A stretch of DNA of 64,000 nucleotides from positions 124,001 through 188,000 of the forward strand of contig JAGYJY010000022.1 of NCBI GenBank assembly GCA_018401745.1. Reading direction: 5' to 3'. This stretch comes from Pirellulales bacterium. GTDB taxonomy: Bacteria; Planctomycetota; Planctomycetia; Pirellulales; UBA1268. The stretch's first letter is position 1, and each line of letters opens with the position of its first letter. Of the stretch, positions 18,865-28,267 are shown piece by piece. The notes below the pieces were generated by a model. It made no database searches. It worked only from the letters and a program-made list of their open reading frames with translations, and was not told the origin of the DNA. A program made the position numbers and the translations under genes.

Positions 18865-19923
18865 CTACAGCCGAACCCACTCGGCGAGCTGGGGATGCTC
18901 AAAGATCATCTGCTGCTGCAGGGTCAACTCGCTGCCTGCCCCAGCAGCCCTGGCACGCTCCTCCATTGCCCGGGCGATCCCGATGTCGACATAGGCCAGA
19001 CCGACAGCATTGAAGTAGGTCCGCTCCTCTGGCGTCTCCCGGCCCGGCTTCGTGCCTGCGACCAGCTCACCGATGTTGGCGTGGATGTCGGCATCGGTCA
19101 GATCGCCGTCTTTGTACATGCGGCTGAGCGTCTGCGTGCGGTGCTTCACCGTCTCCCAGTCGTCGCAGACAATCTTCTGGCAGGCCTTGGCGACGGCATA
19201 CTCGTCTTCCCAGCCTCCGATGTGGCTATAGAAAGTGCCGGGCTTCATCCAGGCCGCCTGCAGCAACGGTGCCTGGGCGCTGGTGGCCGTCACGATGATG
19301 TCGGCACCGGAGACGGCCGCTTCCAGATCGCTCCCGGTTCCAGAGATCTCCATGCCGCTGAGGATGGGCGACATCTCGCGGACAAACTGCTCCTCCTCGT
19401 GCTTCTCCTTGGCTGCCACCAGACACCGCTCGAGCGAGGGCACCGCCGTCTTCATGGCGATCAGATGCATCTTCGCCTGCTCGCCGGCCCCGATGAAGCC
19501 GATCGTGCGGGAGTCGGGCCGAGCGAGGTAGGTTGCGGCCAGGCCCCCCATCGCCCCCACGCGAATGTTGGAGCAGAGCGTTCCCTCCATGAAGGCAATC
19601 GGGAAACCGTGCTCGATCTCCGAGAGGATGATCACAGCGGAGAGATTCTGCAGGCCGTGCACGACAGGGTTTGGTGGAAACACGCTGACCCACTTCACGC
19701 CGCAGAGCTTTCGGCTCGTGAAGGTTGCCGGCAGGCAGTTGATGCGTTCCTGGGTGTCTTGATTGAAGATCTGCACGATCTTTTCTGGAAAGAGCACCTC
19801 TCCCCTGTCGAACGCCGCAATCGCATCACGGGCCGCCTCCATCGCCATCTTCATATCGAGGCAGCCAGCCGCGAGCAGGTCTTCCTGGGAGTAGTAGCGG
19901 CAGCGGATTGCGTGGTCAGCCAT
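18865..19923 (-). CDS. Ornithine cyclodeaminase / mu-crystallin family protein
   Basis: A 352-residue NAD(P)-binding protein of the ornithine cyclodeaminase/alanine dehydrogenase/mu-crystallin family. It shows GVKWVSVFPPNPVVHGLQNL, MEGTLCSNIRVGAMGGLAA (dimer and substrate region), and the Rossmann motif IGFIGAGEQAKMHLIAM, followed by ADIIVTATSAQAPLL. Members convert ornithine to proline, reduce imines, or make alanine or diaminopropionate, so the substrate cannot be assigned here. It lies upstream of parA on the same strand with a 144-nt gap, and its upstream side borders a parS-like site and a large repeat array. Confidence 0.82.
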   Translation of the reverse strand: MADHAIRCRYYSQEDLLAAGCLDMKMAMEAARDAIAAFDRGEVLFPEKIVQIFNQDTQERINCLPATFTSRKLCGVKWVSVFPPNPVVHGLQNLSAVIILSEIEHGFPIAFMEGTLCSNIRVGAMGGLAATYLARPDSRTIGFIGAGEQAKMHLIAMKTAVPSLERCLVAAKEKHEEEQFVREMSPILSGMEISGTGSDLEAAVSGADIIVTATSAQAPLLQAAWMKPGTFYSHIGGWEDEYAVAKACQKIVCDDWETVKHRTQTLSRMYKDGDLTDADIHANIGELVAGTKPGRETPEERTYFNAVGLAYVDIGIARAMEERARAAGAGSELTLQQQMIFEHPQLAEWVRL

Positions 19924-19970
19924 CAGGTTGGACTCTCCGAGAGAAAGCAGCAGCCGTTCGCCGAGGCAAA

Positions 19971-19986
19971 GGTTTCACGTGAAACT
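19971..19986. promoter_or_regulatory. parS site (perfect 14-bp core)
   Basis: GGTTTCACGTGAAACT contains the full GTTTCACGTGAAAC palindrome of the canonical bacterial parS. Only the outermost bases differ. It lies 48 nt upstream of the ornithine cyclodeaminase start and about 1.3 kb upstream of parA. Confidence 0.85.
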
Positions 19987-20050
19987 TCGCGGGTCAGCCA
20001 AAGAATACCGCGTCGAGCAGCCCCGTCGCTTCTGCCATCCGCCGGCGATG

Positions 20051-20845
20051 CAGACCGCGCGTGGGTGGTGGGGAGACCGCGCGCGGGTGGTCCGGCTCGG
20101 CAGGCGGCAAAAGTCGCGTCGCTGGGCCAGGATAGGCCAAACGCTCCGCGAGCGTTCGCCGACCCGCCGAGCCTCCCCTTTTCTGTCAAGGACGAGAGGG
20201 GAACGGGACGGGTCCTCGGGCCGCGAAGCGGCCTCGGCGAAGCCGAGGTGCCTGCGGCACCCGAAGACCCGTCCCGCTTGCGGCCACCGGCCGCAGATCG
20301 CCGCGAAGCGGCGAACAGGCCGTCCTTAACAACGTAAGCGAGGGGTGAGCCCGGGCCGAATGAGCCGGCCTTGCAGTCGAGCGCACTCGCTTCACGCCTG
20401 CGAAGCCATCCTGGCCTTCGCAGGCTAAGGCGACCAGTCAGAAAGCCAAGGTTTCTGACCGGCCGCAGGCCGCCGCTCCTGCGGCGGACAGGCCGGCCAT
20501 AAAACCACGAGCAGGGAACGGGACGGGTCCTCGGGCCGCGAAGCGGCCTCGGCGAAGCCGAGGTGCCTGCGGCACCCGAAGACCCGTCCCGCTTGCGGCC
20601 ACCGGCCGCAGATCGCCGCGAAGCGGCGAACAGGCCGTCCTTAACAACGTAAGCGAGGGGTGAGCCCGGGCCGAATGAGCCGGCCTTGCAGTCGAGCGCA
20701 GCCCGGAGGGCGAAAGCGAGAATGCACGAGTGAGCGAAGCCAGGATGGCGAAGCGAACGCTCGGCGAATCGGCTTGGGCTCACCCCGAGCGACCCCGAAC
20801 GCTCGGCGAATCGGCTTGGGCTCACCCCGAGCGACCCCACCGCCC
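20051..20845. repeat. Compound repeat array R1 (two cloverleaf elements, hairpin elements, 42-bp tandem)
   Basis: Non-coding array filling most of the 1.1-kb gap between the ornithine cyclodeaminase gene and ahcY. In order it holds: an F element (20076-20178) with hairpins AACGCTC-CGC-GAGCGTT and GGCC-AGGATA-GGCC; a cloverleaf element (20205-20275); a GGCCGCAG-hairpin-ACAGGCCG element (20288-20322); a block with GTCAGAAA/TTTCTGAC and CCTGCGAAG/CTTCGCAGG hairpins; a second GGCCGCAG element (20460-20494); an identical cloverleaf copy (20520-20590); a third GGCCGCAG element (20603-20637); and two 42-bp tandem units from 20755. Long open frames across it are artefacts of GC content. Confidence 0.85.
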
Positions 20846-20901
20846 GACGCCCTCCGCCGACAACGCCCTTCCGCCCCCGCCGCCCTTCGCCGACAACGCC
20901 T

Positions 20902-20917
20902 TGTTCCACGTGAAACC
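20902..20917. promoter_or_regulatory. parS-like site (two mismatches)
   Basis: TGTTCCACGTGAAACC differs from TGTTTCACGTGAAACA at positions 5 and 16. It lies in the spacer after ahcY, 0.9 kb from the first parS site. Confidence 0.65.
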
Positions 20918-20934
20918 AGGCAAGCTGAAACGAC

Positions 20935-20966
20935 AGCGGGGGTGTCGCACGCGCGACACCCCCGCT
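20935..20966. terminator. Strong hairpin downstream of ahcY
   Basis: AGCGGGGGTGTCGC pairs with GCGACACCCCCGCT around an ACGC loop: 14 uninterrupted base pairs, 52 nt past the ahcY stop. There is no T-run, so the terminator label is a guess. Its GGTGTCGC/GCGACACC core recurs in the palindrome at 62003-62034. Confidence 0.5.
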
Positions 20967-21018
20967 CCATGTTTGCCGTGAGCCAGGAACCGGCACTGAG
21001 GCCAGCCCTGCCTGCTGA

Positions 21019-22332
21019 CTAATACCTGTAGTACTCGGGCTTGAACGGGCCTTCGACCGGCACGTGGATGTAGGCGGCCTGGTCCGAGGTGAGCTTGGTG
21101 AGCTTCACGCCGAGCTTGGCGAGGTGCAGCCGAGCGACTTCCTCGTCGAGCTTCTTGGGCAGACGGTGCACCGAGACGTCGTAGTCGTCGGGGTTCTGCC
21201 AAAGGACCATCTGGGCTAACACCTGGTTGGTGAAGCTGGTGCTCATGACAAACGACGGGTGGCCGGTGGCACAGCCGAGGTTCACCAGGCGGCCTTCAGC
21301 CAGCAGGAGGATGCTTCTGCCGGATGGCAGCGTGTAGCGATCGACCTGCGGCTTGATCTCGACCTTGGTGATGCCCTTGGTGTTCTCCAGCCAGGCGACG
21401 TCGATCTCGAGATCGAAGTGCCCGATGTTGCAGACGATGGCGTCTTCCTGCATCTGCTCCATGTGGCAGCCGAGGATCACGTCGCGACAGCCGGTGGTGG
21501 TCACGAAGATCTGGCCCTGCGAAGCAGCCTCTTCCATCGTGGTGACTTCGTAGCCCTCCATCGCGGCCTGCAAGGCGTTGATGGGGTCGATCTCGGTGAC
21601 GATCACGCGAGCACCGAGCGACTTCATCGAGTGGGCGCAGCCCTTGCCGACATCGCCGTAGCCAGCGATGACAACAACTTTGCCAGCCACCATCACGTCG
21701 GTGGCCCGCTTGATGCCGTCGGCGAGGCTCTCGCGGCAGCCGTAGAGGTTGTCAAACTTCGCCTTGGTGCAGGAGTCGTTGACGTTGATCGCCGGCAGCT
21801 TGAGTTCACCATGCTCTGCCATCTGGTAGAGGCGATGCACGCCTGTGGTCGTCTCTTCCGAGAGGCCACGAATATCGCCAAGCAGCTCGGGATACTTGTC
21901 GTGCACCATGGCGGTGAGGTCGCCACCGTCGTCGAGAATCATGTTGAGAGGCTGGTCATCGGGGAAGAACAGGGTCTGCTCGATGCACCAGTCAAACTCC
22001 TCGTTGGTCATGCCCTTCCAGGCGTAGACCGGCACGCCCGTCTTGGCGATCGCGGCGGCTGCGTGGTCTTGGGTCGAGAAGATGTTGCAGCTGCTCCAGG
22101 TGACCTGGGCGCCGAGCTCGGTGAGAGTCTCGATCAAGACCGCTGTCTGGATCGTCATGTGCAGGCAGCCTGCGATGCGGGCACCAGCAAGAGGCTTCTG
22201 TGCGCCATACTTTTCGCGGAGCGCCATCAGGCCTGGCATCTCGTTCTCCGCGAGCATGATCTCCTTGCGGCCCCATTCGGCCAAGGACATGTCGGCGACT
22301 TTATAGGGCAGGCGGGTATCGACGTGGGCCAC
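21019..22332 (-). CDS. ahcY: S-adenosyl-L-homocysteine hydrolase
   Basis: AhcY hydrolyses S-adenosylhomocysteine to adenosine and homocysteine, recycling the product of methyltransferases in the cytoplasm. The 437-residue protein has [54 protein letters not shown] (catalytic Asp and Lys), the NAD-binding [20 protein letters not shown] and the C-terminal FKPEYYRY. The start is GTG at 22332, with AAGGAGG 5 nt upstream; an in-frame ATG at 22488 would add an unlikely 52-residue basic leader. No SAH or SAM riboswitch consensus was seen upstream. It is followed by a strong hairpin and the R1 array. Confidence 0.96.
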   Translation of the reverse strand: MAHVDTRLPYKVADMSLAEWGRKEIMLAENEMPGLMALREKYGAQKPLAGARIAGCLHMTIQTAVLIETLTELGAQVTWSSCNIFSTQDHAAAAIAKTGVPVYAWKGMTNEEFDWCIEQTLFFPDDQPLNMILDDGGDLTAMVHDKYPELLGDIRGLSEETTTGVHRLYQMAEHGELKLPAINVNDSCTKAKFDNLYGCRESLADGIKRATDVMVAGKVVVIAGYGDVGKGCAHSMKSLGARVIVTEIDPINALQAAMEGYEVTTMEEAASQGQIFVTTTGCRDVILGCHMEQMQEDAIVCNIGHFDLEIDVAWLENTKGITKVEIKPQVDRYTLPSGRSILLLAEGRLVNLGCATGHPSFVMSTSFTNQVLAQMVLWQNPDDYDVSVHRLPKKLDEEVARLHLAKLGVKLTKLTSDQAAYIHVPVEGPFKPEYYRY

Positions 22333-22527
22333 GAAAACCTCCTTGGAACAAAAAACGGGCAGTCGGTGGACGGGACGGCAGCACAACAGATGCTGGCCAG
22401 ACCCTGTCGCCGAGGCGGCACGGCGGCCACGTCGGAACGCCCCCATCATAGCGGGCTGGCCAGCCGCAGCCGACCCCAGGCCGGCCATTCGGGGCTCTCG
22501 AGGCCTCCCGCAACGCTCGCGGGCAGC

Positions 22528-22658
22528 GCTAGCAGGCAGACTGGGGAACTTGTCTGTCGCCGCAGGACGGGGTGACCGGCGACCCCCAAAACCTCGGCTT
22601 TTGAGGGCGTCGCTTCAGTGGAAAAGGTCATGAATGGCTTTTTCCACGAACAGCTAAG
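22528..22658 (+). repeat. GCTAGC-bounded three-hairpin element, copy G1
   Basis: About 131 bp starting GCTAGCAGGCAGAC and ending at GCTAAG. It contains a GCGAC...GTCGC hairpin (22579-22614) and a GTGGAAAAG...CTTTTTCCAC hairpin (22618-22647). The far end overlaps the TAG stop of trpF. It shares order and sequence with copies at 33630-33759 (inverted) and 44001-44068 (shorter). The rest of the ahcY-trpF spacer (22333-22527) shows only the ahcY ribosome-binding site. Confidence 0.75.
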
Positions 22659-23391
22659 AAGACAACGGCAAGGCGGCGTTTGCCTCGGCGATAAACCGCC
22701 GGGTTTTTTCTGAATCTTTCACCCCTGGAGCCTGCTCGACCCCGCTGGCCACATCGACGGCGATGGCCCCGCTGACCGCGATCGCCTCAGCCACGTTGCC
22801 TGGTTTCAGCCCGCCGGCCAGGGCCAGCGGGAGGTCGGCCTGGGAGGACGCTAATCCGGCCCAGTCGACCGTGCGCCCGGTTCCACCGCGGGCACCAGCG
22901 GACGTTTCACGTGTAACAGCAGCGTCGACGAGGAGCATTGCGGGGGCAGCCCCGGCATTCCTTGCCGCATCGACCCAGCGGTTGGCCTCCGCCAGCCGAT
23001 TCGGCTCGAGGTCGTCCGCGGCCCCGAGGTGCACCGCTCGGATCACCGGCAGCGGACGCAGCTCCCCGCACAGCCAGGGCGGGTCGATGGCCGCAGTGTC
23101 ATCGCCATCGACAGCGGAAAGCGGCCAGAGCTCGCCATGCAATTGAATTGCATCTAGGCCCACGGCGTCTGCCACCGCATGAATCTCGTTTGCCGGCATG
23201 CCAGCAAACACGCCCACCCGCACGACCCCGTCTGGAATCGCCGCCGCCACCTCCGCCGCCCGCTCGCGGCTCAGACACCGCAGCGAGCCGGCCACAAAGT
23301 TGAGCCCGATCGCGTCTGCACCACACTCCGCCGCCAGCCGGGCATCCTCAGGCGTAGTAATGCCGCAGATCTTAATCCGAAACAGGTGCAT
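22654..23391 (-). CDS. trpF: Phosphoribosylanthranilate isomerase
   Basis: TrpF converts N-(5-phosphoribosyl)anthranilate to the carboxyphenylamino-deoxyribulose phosphate in tryptophan synthesis. The 245-residue TIM barrel has the N-terminal IKICGITTPEDARLAAECGA with the catalytic Cys, GLNFVAGSLRCLSRERA (the usual FxxxSxRxI segment), LDAIQLHGE, and the phosphate-binding LALAGGLKPGNVAEAI followed by VDVASGVEQAPGVKD. The protein is about 40 residues longer than typical because of an insertion near residues 100-170. No other trp gene is adjacent. A degenerate parS-like site lies inside the coding sequence, and the TAG stop lies in the repeat element G1. Confidence 0.93.
   Translation of the reverse strand: MHLFRIKICGITTPEDARLAAECGADAIGLNFVAGSLRCLSRERAAEVAAAIPDGVVRVGVFAGMPANEIHAVADAVGLDAIQLHGELWPLSAVDGDDTAAIDPPWLCGELRPLPVIRAVHLGAADDLEPNRLAEANRWVDAARNAGAAPAMLLVDAAVTRETSAGARGGTGRTVDWAGLASSQADLPLALAGGLKPGNVAEAIAVSGAIAVDVASGVEQAPGVKDSEKTRRFIAEANAALPLSS
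22903..22918. promoter_or_regulatory. parS-like site inside trpF (two mismatches)
   Basis: CGTTTCACGTGTAACA matches TGTTTCACGTGAAACA at 14 of 16 positions. Its position in a coding sequence is common for parS sites near parAB in other bacteria. Confidence 0.55.
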
Positions 23392-23579
23392 CGCCGCGAC
23401 CGTCTCCCTCGCTGCACTTCCATCACAAGCAATGGCATCCTACCGAAAGAGCCGCTGCCAAACGCAGCGGCACAAGAACGCACCCGCGACGCCTTCTTAT
23501 AAGGCGGATCCTGCTTCCCCCCGGACGCCGTCACAAACCTCAGCCGGGACAGGTCGCCTCAAACCTTGAGCGAGAGGTG

Positions 23580-24150
23580 TTGGAAGACCGCGCGCGGGCG
23601 GTCCGGCTCGGCAGGCGGCAAAAGTCTCGTCGCAGGGCCAGGATAGGCCCAAACGCTCCTCGAGCGTTCGCCGACCCGCCGAGCCTCCACTTCTTTGTCA
23701 GAGCAGAGAACGGGAACGGGGCGGGTCCTCGGGCCGCAAAGCGAATACACGCAGCGGGACGGTCCTCGGGCCGCGAAGCGGCCTCGGCTAGCCGAGGTGC
23801 CTCCGGCACCCGAAGACCGTCCGTCAATCCGCCTCCGGCACCCGAAGACCCGTCCGCTGCGCCCCCGGCCGCAGATCGCCGCGAAGCGGCGAACAGGCCG
23901 TCCTTAAAAACCGTAAGCGAGGGGTGAGCCCGGGCCGAATGAGCCGGCCTTGCAGTCGAGCGCAGCCCGGAGGGCGAAAGCGAGAATGCACGAGTGAGCG
24001 AAGCCAGGATGGCGAAGCGAACGCTCGGCGAATCGGCTTGGGCTCACCCCGAGCGACCCCGAACGCTCGGCGAATCGGCTTGGGCTCACCCCGAGCGACC
24101 CCGAACGCTCGGCTCATCGCCCCGGGCTCACCCCGAGCGGCCCGGCTTCT
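23580..24150. repeat. Compound repeat array R2
   Basis: Array in the 944-nt divergent gap between trpF and the ExeA-type gene. It contains an F element (23587-23690, about 90% like the one in R1), a partial 41-bp unit, a cloverleaf element (23757-23822) whose two outer arms have each lost one matching base, a GGCCGCAG-hairpin element (23866-23900), and three 42-bp tandem units starting at 24019, 24061 and 24103. I see nothing in 23392-23579, and only the likely promoter region of the + strand gene in 24151-24335. Confidence 0.85.
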
Positions 24151-24335
24151 CAGAAATCACTCCCCAACCAGCATGCGGCATTTCCGGAGCGATCGGCTTG
24201 AGCCGGCAACGTGTTCCGGTTTTAGAAAACCTGCCGGGGCACTGAGGTGCAGGAACAGGCGGCGTCTGGTCGACATGAAAGTGAGCGTTGATGTGACACA
24301 TCAGCGAATGCCCATGTCCCTGGATTCGAGTCGCC

Positions 24336-25918
24336 ATGCATTCTCCTGAGCACCGCAGCCAAGGCCGTCCCTTTCTCGCCGCTCCGCGGCCCGCCTTCTA
24401 CTTTCCGGCCCGAGTCGTCGACTCGGCCCGCGAAGAACTGGAAAGGGGGATTCGCCGAGCTGAGGGCACGGGGCTTGTGGTCGGTCAGACGGGGACGGGT
24501 AAGTCGCTGCTGCTCGCCAAACTGGCGGAGGACCTGCGGGACGACTTTGATGTGGCCTTGCTCTCGGGGGCGCGGATCTGCACTCGCCGTGCGCTCTGGC
24601 AGTCGATGCTGGCCGAGATTGGAGAGGCGTATCGCGGGCTGGAGGAGAACGACCTGCGGATGAGTGTGGTGGAGAGGGTGCGGGGTCTGGCCGCCACCTG
24701 CTCCGGGCTCGTCGTGCTTGTCGATGAAGCTCAGACGCTGCCGATGCGGCTGATGGAGGAGCTGCGGCTGCTGTCGACCGTGCCCACCCCGCTGCCAGCC
24801 GTGCACATCGTGCTGGCGGGAACGCGGGAGCTGGAGGAGCGACTGGCGAACCCGAAGCTCGAGAGCCTTGCCCAGCGGATCGTGGTGCGAACGTATCTTG
24901 AGCCTCTCGACCATGCGGAGACCTGTGGCTACGTTCGCTCGCAGTGTCGCCAGGCTGGCATCGCTTGGGAGGATCACTTCGAGGCGGGCTGCGACGACGC
25001 CGTGTTTTCCATTACCGATGGCGTGCCACGACTGATCAATCAGATCTGTGATCATGCGCTGGTTGCAGCCGGCGAACGGGCACGGCTTCGGCCAGCCGAC
25101 ATCGATGCCGCCTGGCGAGAGATCCAGCGGCTGCCGTCGCCGGAGTCGTTGGCGTTTGGTGAGCCTGCCGCCAGCGAGTCTGATGCCGCAGTGCAGCCTG
25201 AGCAGGAGTCGTCGACGATCAGCTTCGGCGCACTCGATGGTGACGACTGGGCCGACGGCTGGTGGAACGACTCGCCGGCCCCGAGAGCGATCCGTCGCCC
25301 GCGATCCGGACTGACGGGCCGCACAGGATCGCGAACGTTGGCGAGTCGGTGGCGAAAAGCGCAGAGACGAGTCCAGCGGTATCGCTGCCAGCCGACGTCG
25401 ATCCGTTTCAAGGTCCGGACGTGGAGTTTTTCTTCGACGCGTCACGCGACCCGTTTGATGCGCTGTTTGAGGAGGAAGCGGGTGGCCAGCGGCATGCGGT
25501 CGACATGCCCGACGACTTCCGCGGCTGTCGGCAGGTGGCGAGTCCTGAGGGGGGCGGACTCGCCCGCGACCTGGCAGCCTTTGAGGGGACAGTTGACGAG
25601 GGGGCGGTTGCGGGTCGCGAGCCGTGCGGCGACGAAATCGAGAGGTCGCCTTGGGAGCCGGATGAGCAGCGTTCGTGGCAGGATCAGTATGAGTATCGGT
25701 CAGACCACAAAGCAGACGCCTGCGGTGACCTGGAGAGCGAGCTGGAGTCGGTGGACGAGCCGATCTCCGGCTGCGACGACGACAGCGAGGATCTCGACGC
25801 CGATGTGATCGTGGTCGAAGAGGATCTCGTCGAAGATCCGGCCGATGCCGAACGGTCGGTGTTTGCCGTGCGGCCGGCAGACTACCGGCAGCTCTTCGCA
25901 AGGCTGCGACGACGGTAG
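24336..25918 (+). CDS. ExeA-type AAA+ ATPase with acidic C-terminal tail, frame interrupted near 25276
   Basis: Residues about 35-290 are an ExeA/GspA-like (AAA_22) ATPase: Walker A VVGQTGTGKSLLLAKLAEDL, Walker B LVVLVDEAQTLP, then LAGTRELEERLANPKLESLA and ITDGVPRLINQICDHAL. After about residue 310 the frame breaks. The continuation one frame over is a strongly acidic region with DVEFFFDASRDPFDALFEEE, ending in FAVRPADYRQLFARLRRR. One extra C in the CCCC near 25276 gives DSPAPESDPSP and a 527-residue protein. Homologues in planctomycetes often act with pilus/secretion or capsular systems, but no such genes are adjacent. No strong ribosome-binding site is visible. Confidence 0.78.
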
Positions 25919-26052
25919 GCTGCGGATCAGCGCGGCGGCTGGCGAGCGGGACCGCGTGTGAGCGGCGTCCTGACCGTTGCGCCGGGGTTCGTTGCCCAGG
26001 CCTGACGGCTGTGGCTACACTCCGTGCTCACATTTGTTGAAGGGGAAGGGGT

Positions 26053-28017
26053 ATGAGCGGCGTGAGCGGTGAATCGGGGCATGTCCACACGGTGATGCAG
26101 GAAGAGCGGCTCTTCCCTCCACCCGGTGATTTTTCGGAGAAGGCCCGCATCGGGTCGCTCGAGGAGTATCGCCGCCTCTACGACGAGGCCCGCAACGACC
26201 CTGATGGGTTTTGGGATGCCCGCGCCCGTGAGCTGCCCTGGACAACGCCCTACACCCAGGTGCTCGACTGGCAGCCACCGATAGCGCGGTGGTTTGTGGA
26301 CGGCAAGATCAACGCCTCGGCAGCCTGCGTAGATCATCAGGTGGCCCGCGGCCATGCCGAGAAGCCTGCTATTGTTTGGGTTGGCGAGCCCGCAGGGGAG
26401 CGGCGGGTGTTGACCTACCGCGAACTGCAGCAGGAAGTCTGCCGGGCGGCCGCAGGCCTGGCCAGCCTCGGCATCAAGGCAGGCGACGTCGTCTCCATTT
26501 ATATGCCGATGACGCCAGAGCTGGTGATCGCCATGCTGGCCTGCGCGAGAATCGGGGCGGTGCATTCTGTGATCTTTGGTGGCTTCTCCAGCGAAGCGAT
26601 CTCGGATCGCAACAACGATGCGGAAGCCGTGGCGGTGATCACAGCCGACGGTGGCTGGCGGCGTGGCTCGATGCTGCCGCTGAAGGCCAACGTTGATGAG
26701 GCCCTTGAGAAGTCGCCGAGCGTGAAGCATGTGATCGTGCTCAAACGCACCGGGCAGCCGATCGAGATGATCGAAGGCCGCGACATCTGGTGGCACGATC
26801 TCGTGGAGAAGATGCCCTGGGACACGCCGGCAGTTCCGATGGACTCCGAGTCGCCGCTGTTCATCCTTTACACCAGCGGTTCGACCGGAAAGCCGAAGGG
26901 CATCAAGCACACCACGGGTGGCTATGTGCTCTGGGCGAAGACAACCGCTGAGTGGGTCTTCGACCTTCGCGAAGACGACGTGTTCTGGTGCACGGCCGAC
27001 TGTGGCTGGATCACCGGCCATAGCTACGTGACCTATGGGCCTCTCGCGGCCGGGGCCACGATCCTGATCTATGAGGGCGCTCCCAACGCACCCCACGAAG
27101 GCCGCTTCTGGGAGATCATCGAGCAGGAGAAGGTGACGATCTTCTACACAGCGCCAACGGCGATTCGGGCGTTTATGAAGTGGGGCATGCAGCACATCGA
27201 GGGCCGCGATCTCTCCACGCTGCGGCTGCTGGGCACGGTGGGCGAGGGCATCAATCCGGAAGCCTGGATGTGGTACCACGAGGTGATCGGTGGCAAGCGG
27301 TGCCCGATCGTCGACACCTGGTGGCAGACCGAAACCGGCGGGATCATGATGAGCCCGCTGCCGGGCTGCACGCCGACGAAGCCAGGCAGCTGCACGCTGC
27401 CGCTGCCTGGAGTGTCGCCAGAGATCGTCGATGCCGCTGGCAACCCGGTTCCCGATGGGCATGGCGGCTGGCTGGTGATGAACCGGCCGTGGCCGGGCAT
27501 GCTGCGTGGCCTCTGGGGCGATGATGAGCGGTTCCGTGATACCTACTGGTCGAAGGTGCCCGGTAAGTATCTCGCCGGCGACAACGCCCGGCAGGATGCC
27601 GACGGCTACTACTGGATCATGGGCCGCATCGACGATGTGCTCAACGTGGCTGGCCACCGGCTCTCGACGATTGAGATTGAGAGTGCGCTCGTCAGCCATC
27701 CCACCGTCGCCGAAGCGGCGGCCGTTGGCAGGCCGCACGATGTGAAGGGAGAGGCGGTGTCGGTGTTTGTCACGCTGCGAGGCGGCGAAGCCAACGACGA
27801 ACTGAAGGCGGAACTGCGGCAGCACGTGCGGCATCAGATCGGCGCGATCGCCGTGCCCGACGACATCCACTTCACCAGCAGCCTTCCCAAGACTCGCAGC
27901 GGCAAGATCATGCGGCGACTGCTCCGCGACATCGCAGCCGGACGTGAAACGGTCGGCGACACGACCACACTCGAGGACTATTCTGTGCTCGCGAGCCTCC
28001 GCGGCAACGACGAGTAA
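26053..28017 (+). CDS. acs: Acetyl-CoA synthetase (AMP-forming)
   Basis: Acs activates acetate with ATP and CoA in two steps through acetyl-AMP. The 654-residue protein matches family length and has the AMP-binding signature [19 protein letters not shown] (about residues 273-291), [37 protein letters not shown] and the hinge/catalytic region with [20 protein letters not shown]. The C-terminal lysine is in the [20 protein letters not shown] motif, the usual acetylation site, so post-translational control is likely. GAAGGGGAAGGGG lies just before the ATG. It is followed by array R3. Confidence 0.96.
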   Translation: MSGVSGESGHVHTVMQEERLFPPPGDFSEKARIGSLEEYRRLYDEARNDPDGFWDARARELPWTTPYTQVLDWQPPIARWFVDGKINASAACVDHQVARGHAEKPAIVWVGEPAGERRVLTYRELQQEVCRAAAGLASLGIKAGDVVSIYMPMTPELVIAMLACARIGAVHSVIFGGFSSEAISDRNNDAEAVAVITADGGWRRGSMLPLKANVDEALEKSPSVKHVIVLKRTGQPIEMIEGRDIWWHDLVEKMPWDTPAVPMDSESPLFILYTSGSTGKPKGIKHTTGGYVLWAKTTAEWVFDLREDDVFWCTADCGWITGHSYVTYGPLAAGATILIYEGAPNAPHEGRFWEIIEQEKVTIFYTAPTAIRAFMKWGMQHIEGRDLSTLRLLGTVGEGINPEAWMWYHEVIGGKRCPIVDTWWQTETGGIMMSPLPGCTPTKPGSCTLPLPGVSPEIVDAAGNPVPDGHGGWLVMNRPWPGMLRGLWGDDERFRDTYWSKVPGKYLAGDNARQDADGYYWIMGRIDDVLNVAGHRLSTIEIESALVSHPTVAEAAAVGRPHDVKGEAVSVFVTLRGGEANDELKAELRQHVRHQIGAIAVPDDIHFTSSLPKTRSGKIMRRLLRDIAAGRETVGDTTTLEDYSVLASLRGNDE

Positions 28018-28033
28018 CCCAGCCGGCCCCCAA

Positions 28034-28250
28034 CGGCCGCAGATCGCCGCGAAGCGGCGAACAGGCCGGCTCCTATCAGCTTCAAACGCGCGTATTGAAC
28101 GGGACGGGTCCGCGGGGGCCGAAGGCCCCTCGGCTACGCCGAGGTCGCTCCGCGGCCCGTGGACCCGTCCCGCTTGCGTGCGGATGGCCCGCAGCGAGCG
28201 TCCGGAGGGGCAGCCCCGGGCTCACCCCGAGCGGCCCACCCCAAAGCGGC
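28034..28250. repeat. Compound repeat array R3 with a divergent cloverleaf element
   Basis: Short array between acs and the U32 peptidase gene. It has a GGCCGCAG-hairpin-ACAGGCCG element at 28034-28068 and a cloverleaf element at 28101-28171. The inner hairpins of the cloverleaf (GGGCC-GAA-GGCCC, CTCGGC-TAC-GCCGAG, GTCGC-TCC-GCGGC) differ from other copies but keep pairing. It ends with a partial GGGCTCACCCCGAGCGG unit. Confidence 0.82.
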
Positions 28251-28267
28251 TACACTCAATCACACCC

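Noticed and set aside
19990..20980. Protein-coding genes of 300 or more codons inside array R1 (and similar in R2, R4)
   Set aside because: All frames are open because of high GC and palindromes. The translations consist of repeated Arg/Pro/Gly/Ala strings shared among arrays, with no ribosome-binding site.
22333..22527. SAH or SAM riboswitch in the ahcY leader
   Set aside because: No match to the conserved bases of the SAH or SAM-type aptamers could be traced; only the ribosome-binding site is evident.
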